Source: DATAGF01 sp963834875 (GTDB lineage: Bacteria > Actinomycetota > Thermoleophilia > Miltoncostaeales > Miltoncostaeaceae). Taken from it: a stretch of DNA of 64,000 nt. The notes under the pieces were generated by a model. It did not search any database. It worked only from the letters and a program-made list of their open reading frames with translations, and was not told the DNA's origin. The DNA is taken from contig CAWIDG010000033.1 in the NCBI GenBank assembly GCA_963834875.1, positions 248,001 to 312,000 on the forward strand. Reading direction: 5' to 3'. The position numbers and the translations under genes are program-made. Shown piece after piece: positions 63,606 through 64,000 of this stretch. Numbering within the stretch: position 1 is the first letter of the stretch; every line of letters starts with the position of its first letter.

Positions 63606-64000
63606 CCCTGCTCGTCCTCGGGCTCTCCCACAAGACCGCGCCGGTCGCCCAGCGCGAGAAGGCCGCCCTGTCGGAGGCCGAGTCGCGCGCCCTGCTGCGC
63701 GACCTCACGGCGGCGGGCGCGGTCTCCGAGGCGGTCGCGCTGTTCGACCTGCAACCGCACCGAGATCTACGCGTCGGCGCCGGACCCGGCGCGGGCCGAG
63801 GACGCCCTGGCCGCCGCCCTCGTCGCCCACACCCAGATGTCGGCCGACGAGCTGGCATGCGCCCGCTACATGCTGCGGGACGACCGGGCCGCGACCCAGC
63901 TCTTCCGGGTGGCGTCGAGCCTCGACTCGATGGTCGTGGGCGAGAGCGAGATCCAGGGCCAGGTGCTCCAGGCGTGGGAGCTCGCCGCCGAGGAGGGCGC
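63602..64000 (+). CDS. hemA: Glutamyl-tRNA reductase, 5' part (frameshift; runs off the window)
   Basis: The first enzyme of C5 tetrapyrrole synthesis, reducing glutamyl-tRNA to glutamate-1-semialdehyde. The N-terminal domain is clear: VLGLSHKTAPVAQREKAALSE, then STCNRTEIYA with the catalytic Cys, and SLDSMVVGESEIQGQVLQAWELA before the window edge. One extra T near 63748 breaks the frame just before STCNRTE. ATG 63602 overlaps the preceding stop (ATGA). The 3' part lies outside the window. Confidence 0.9.
   Translation, partial: MTLLVLGLSHKTAPVAQREKAALSEAESRALLRDLTAAGAVSEAVALFDLQPHRDLRVGAGPGAGRGRPGRRPRRPHPDVGRRAGMRPLHAAGRPGRDPALPGGVEPRLDGRGRERDPGPGAPGVGARRRGGR

Overview
The window is very GC-rich, densely packed DNA from an actinobacterium. 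The gene content suggests the class Thermoleophilia (Solirubrobacterales or Gaiellales relatives). Supporting signs are an F420-type luciferase-like domain, a Ddn-like deazaflavin nitroreductase, an ECF42-type sigma factor with a YCII partner, System I cytochrome c maturation genes (ccmABCD) beside a UbiA-type prenyltransferase, and an A2-type cytochrome oxidase. The taxon is an inference; no rRNA or tRNA gene is visible. Most genes sit in translationally coupled runs with ATGA or GTGA overlaps. Many otherwise intact conserved proteins are broken by one single-base indel, nearly always one extra base, so I treat these as probable sequence errors and annotate the whole gene.

Layout. 1-4833: a plus-strand run of a glutamine synthetase relative, a DUF2332 protein, a thiamine-diphosphate enzyme and a carboxymuconolactone decarboxylase-like protein. 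4900-7050: YccF, a SnoaL-like protein, YihY and a small hypothetical protein. 7088-12281 (minus): a large arylsulfatase, an ECF42 sigma factor with its YCII partner, a cation transporter and a small membrane protein. 12416-17329: a two-component system facing a cassette of Arg/Thr microprotein, ABC exporter and Ser/Thr kinase-like protein. 17433-19160: an arsenic island (arsC divergent from arsR-arsM). 19168-25149: a conserved hypothetical protein, a deazaflavin nitroreductase, an SthA-type transhydrogenase, an epoxide-hydrolase-like protein and an unusual fusion of a luciferase-like monooxygenase with an acyl-CoA ligase.

25182-26968 is the only clearly mobile segment: a decayed IS481-type transposase interrupted by an IS110-family element whose roughly 250-base 5' leader is a candidate bridge RNA. 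26969-36387: a LytR_C protein, then an SF2 helicase, a trypsin-like membrane protease, MoxR, DUF58, two vWA proteins and a methyltransferase. 36380-41193 (minus): a carbohydrate ABC importer. 41284-46082 (minus): glcD-glcE-glcF (glycolate oxidase) coupled to a SnoaL-like protein and a nucleotidyltransferase. 46092-47369: an amine-oxidase-like flavoprotein.

47481-54587 is the respiratory block: a 63-residue CoxII-like microprotein, ctaB, an MFS transporter, ctaC, ctaD, ctaE and a lipoprotein cytochrome c. ctaD carries an A2-type motif and a C-terminal extension with two universal-stress-protein-like domains. 54658-59680: a VanX-like dipeptidase, a SnoaL-like protein preceded by two palindromes, a heavily frameshifted LuxR/AAA regulator and a glycerophosphodiester phosphodiesterase. 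59767-64000: a menaquinone-type prenyltransferase, ccmABCD, a siroheme-type dehydrogenase and the start of hemA, forming a heme and cytochrome c supply cluster that matches the oxidase genes.

The most unusual items are the CtaD-USP fusion, the monooxygenase-ligase fusion, the Arg9/(Thr-Arg)n microprotein beside a kinase and exporter, and the importer permease with an inserted beta-sandwich-like domain.
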